Assembly: GCA_023333565.1 (NCBI GenBank)
Contig: JAJKFH010002373.1
Coordinates: forward strand, 1 to 64,000
Source of the DNA: Puffinus mauretanicus
Taxonomy: Eukaryota > Chordata > Aves > Procellariiformes > Procellariidae
Reading direction: 5' to 3'
DNA length: 64,000 bases
Each line of letters starts with the position of its first letter. Within the stretch, counting starts at the first letter, position 1. Under the pieces are notes generated by a model that did not search any database, was not told where the DNA came from, and saw only the letters and a program-made list of their open reading frames with translations. This document shows, one piece after another, positions 60,609 to 64,000 of this stretch. The position numbers and the translations under genes are program-made.

Positions 60609-63600
60609 ATCAACATGGGGTGAAGTTTGAAAGGAAAGGGCACACCAGTGGGTAGCAATCGCAGAAGGATTTAAGATCTTTCAGCAGATCCAGTGCAGAT
60701 AGCATTAAATGAATTAATGCTTTCTGTCCTGTATAATTTAATTGTTATGTTTTCCTTTATAGCTTAGCAGTTATAAAACATTTAATCAGTTGTTTGTTAC
60801 ATCATTAGAACTCACCTTAAATCACCAAATACATAAATAAAGCATTCTATTAGCTTCATTTTACACTTCTGACACGTAAGTAGAAGTAGTGTCACCCTAC
60901 AAAGCATATGACCCCTGTGCAATGATCATATGTCCTTCAAAAAATTGTTTGAAGTCTCAAAGCTTTGTCAGAGCTCTTCAGGAGAGTAAAGAGAAATTTT
61001 AAAAATAGGTACAAAACTAATTAAGAGTCTGCAAATGCAGTGGGAGTAAAAGGTCAATTTTGTCTTTGCAAAAGGTTAATAGCAGGACACCATGTGGCTG
61101 TGTACTCAGACTGTTATTTATTGTGTCTATAGATCATATTAGTAACCTCAATTGGTCTGAAGATTACAGCATGGGGGCTAGTGTGACCAAGTGCCAAGTT
61201 CTGAGGAATTACCTCCTTCTCTGTGCACAAGCCTGCATCCCATATGAGTGAAGCAGTGAACAGAAGCGTCCCTCAGGTCCGGGCAAACGCCATAGCATCA
61301 GAAGGTGAAAGGAAGCTTTGCAATGGCTGGGGCAGGAAAAGAGAAGGCTAAAACAGGATCGTTGGTGTGAACCAGCCACATTTTTGCAAATCAGTACTGA
61401 AATAAATGGAATTATTCACCGTGGGCATAAAATAAGTAATGGTGCAAAGATAAAATGCAGTAGAAGATGCAAAACAGGACATATGGTTGTTAAGCCTTGG
61501 TACTTTTAAAGGTGACTGTGAGTTCAGTTTTGAAGGCAGCTTTTTGCAACTCTGTTTTCCACATGGCTTTTGCATAAGAAATGTCTAAGCTTTATGTTAA
61601 TCATATTTAGCAAAGAGAATTTTCAATGCTTACCTGTCTTTTTTTAATGAGCAAATTATACTTATATTTTCATAAAGCAATCTTTTATACAAGACTGTGT
61701 AATACAAGATACTTCATTAACATTAACCATATTTTAAGGTAAAATTTTTGAAGTCCTCACTCAACTTTTTATTTACTTCTTGTTCAGGTAGTCTTCCTGA
61801 ATAACAGAAAGTATTGAAAATAAAAGATGCCAGGAAAGTAGTCCTCTCCAAAGCTTTATTTCTGTTTTTGCAAAGATATTGAATGGATTCTGCAAAAGCC
61901 CTGTAAAGTTCTAAGTATATTTCATATTAGTCAAGCTATAATTCTTCCTGCCGATATTAAGCCATGTTATTTCTTGATGAACTCTCTGGTGCTACTCAGG
62001 CAAAGAGAAAGGTGCCAGTAAGTTCAGTGCAATAAGTCTACGGCACTTCTGCTTGCATCACACTGAGGAAATTGAAAAACATCTGTTTTTTCTTTGCAAA
62101 GAAAAACATTATTTTAAAAGATATTTAAACAGTATTTCAAAATTCCAAAGAAAGCCCCAATCGTTAGAAAGCCTGTTAAATAGTTACTATATAGGATTAA
62201 CAACACATCAGTCAAACATGAAGGGTTGACAGTTAAACCGAGCTTTGCATTTCTTGTTAACCTTCAGTTGGGTTCCTTTGTCAAATCCTCAGTGATTAAT
62301 TTAATTTCACAATTGCATAAAATCAGTAGAAAATCCAGCACTGTTTCTATCTTTTCTTTGTTTGCACTTTTTCAAAATACAAAATATTTTTAATCTTGGC
62401 TACTCTGAAATTATTTTTTTTAAATCTTATTGACACCTGACAAGTTAGCTGTGAAAAGTGTTCAAAAAAGTGTTAATAAATGAAAGGGGAACTAGTCAGG
62501 CTGCAATGAACTTTTCAAATGCCTGCTTCCATTCAAAAAGGGGGAGAAAAACCCCTGAGATTTTCACTGTCAAAGCAACCAGTTTTTTTTGAAAGATTAC
62601 TGAAAAATAACTGTTTCTATGTGTACCATATATACTGACGCATTTCTTCTCTTGCTCTGGCATGTGTGAATGCCTTAGCTATCCCCATGAAATCCACCCA
62701 CAGTCATACCTGCCCTTGGCATCACTAATGATGTCAGCAGTACCACTATGGAGAACAGTCAGTAATTTACCGCAGAGCCTGAATGTTCACATTGGATTCA
62801 TAAAGGTGAGGTTTTGGGCAAATCAGGCACTTTCTCGCTCTCTAAAATGCATTTCAACATCCTAAAAAGCAAGTGCAGCTGCAGCGGTGGCTGTGAACAA
62901 GCACTTCAGGAATGTCAGGCAGGCATTATAGGCAGACAACTTTGTAATTTGCCTCTGGAGAATTTAACTTAAACTGCCCAACAATGTTCTTTGCCACATC
63001 CTTTGTCTTTCCATCTTTTTGAATGTTACAGTTTGCACACCAAAGAGGTTTTAACTGGTAGGGAGTAAAAAAGAGCATGCTTACATAGTGTATTTGCTGC
63101 TCATTCGATGGTTAGCCCTGTCAAAACCAGTTGTTCACCCACCAAATGACCTCTGTCTGCAGCCTCTGGTTCTGCTTTGTGGGGTCGTAAGTGTCTTGGG
63201 TGATGATAACCTTTGAGGGCTGGACATACCTGAGCCTTAAGAAATTCTTCTGTGGTGCCAGATGAATAGCCTGTGCAGCTTAATCTGTTCTTAAACTCTT
63301 TAAAGCACCGAAAATGGCCTTCATTTGCATACGGCTGTTTTAAAACAGGAGTCTATTGGTTGAGCTCTGGCCTTTCAGTAGTTTGGACACTACACAAACC
63401 ACAGTTTTCGCCATCCGGTATAGTGTTTGAAAACAGAAATGTACATTAAATATATAACTATGGAACATGTAAATTTGTACCAAACATATAAATAGTAGCA
63501 AGGACTTGAATTCTGAGCAGAAACCCATCCCGATTACTATTTGATCACATGAAAGACACGTAAACAGAGGCTGTCATTTCTCTGTGACCATACGTTCAAG

Positions 63601-64000
63601 CGCTTGTGTGTAGCATCCTGCCTGCCTCCCTATGCCTGTTTCCATACCTGTAGGTTTCTGTCAGCGCTCGCATGTGTTGTGGCATTCCCGATTTCTCCCA
63701 TTCCAGGTGTTTGCTCTGTTCCTTTTCCATCTCCAGCTATTCTTCCCTTGTTGTCTTCAGCCTCTGTAAGCCCTCCCTGGGACATCCCAACCCACAGCAG
63801 CCCCCAGCTTTGTACCACAGTGGTACAAAGGTGAGGTTGGGAATTTCAGCATGGCTGGGTCATCTGACCATGTCCCCAAGCAGAATTACCACTGCTGTTA
63901 AATAATAGTCTTTGCTGCAAGGATCTCTGATGGATGTCCTGTATAAAAATATTTCCCAGCTGAGCACTTCCTGGTGACTTAAGATGTATTGTATAATCAT

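Larger units (their letters stand above)
56166..64000. other. AT-rich noncoding sequence to window end
   Basis: Nearly 8 kb without a recognised LINE or LTR. A more GC-rich patch at 57000-57450 has open frames on both strands (up to 141 codons) but no protein I recognise. A (TTTA)n run lies at 59471-59504 and a 23-bp tandem duplication at 60563-60608. No gene was recognised. Confidence 0.5.

Noticed and set aside
1..64000. CRISPR array, operon, phage or other prokaryotic system
   Set aside because: No regularly spaced repeats, no ribosome-binding-site/ORF layout and no dense coding; the repeats are those of a bird genome.

Overview
The window looks like nuclear DNA of a bird, probably a neoavian. 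The recognisable repeats are CR1 non-LTR retrotransposons and solitary LTRs of avian endogenous retroviruses. I see no L1 or Alu-like repeats, no operons, no prokaryotic gene layout and no CRISPR array. Most of the 64 kb is AT-rich, low-repeat sequence in which the open frames are short and overlap on both strands, as expected by chance. I found no exon of a protein I can name, no rRNA or tRNA gene, and no host gene start or end. It reads as a long intron or an intergenic desert.

Twelve transposed elements can be supported. Seven are CR1 copies: 1-88 (-), 13440-14810 (-), 18744-19692 (+), 20285-20968 (-), 39615-40560 (-, very old), 47272-48207 (-) and 52360-52983 (-). The 18744 copy keeps an uninterrupted C-terminal half of the reverse transcriptase ORF, with an FADD box and the CR1 3' tail; the others are broken. 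Five are solo LTRs: 9616-10159 (+), 15206-15711 (-), 23029-24429 (-), 25192-25745 (-) and 55662-56160 (-). Four of these are bounded by perfect 5-bp target-site duplications (ATATC, GTGTT, GCATG, CTCTG), and the fifth by a 4- or 5-bp one (CTTA or ACTTA). No proviral interior remains.

The LTRs at 9.6, 15.2 and 55.7 kb belong to one related family with a CCAAT box, a CRE/ATF-like site and a TATA box. They form a decay series in which the CRE is perfect in the first and progressively mutated in the other two. The LTR at 23.0 kb is 1.4 kb long, carries internal tandem duplications and has about 950 bp between its TATA box and its only polyadenylation signal.

Ten of the twelve elements lie on the minus strand. 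That bias would fit the window being inside an intron of a plus-strand gene outside or spanning the window. The 29.1-30.3 kb stretch holds clustered homeodomain and NK2-type motifs and is the best place to look for a conserved enhancer. I found no evidence of a novel coding system.
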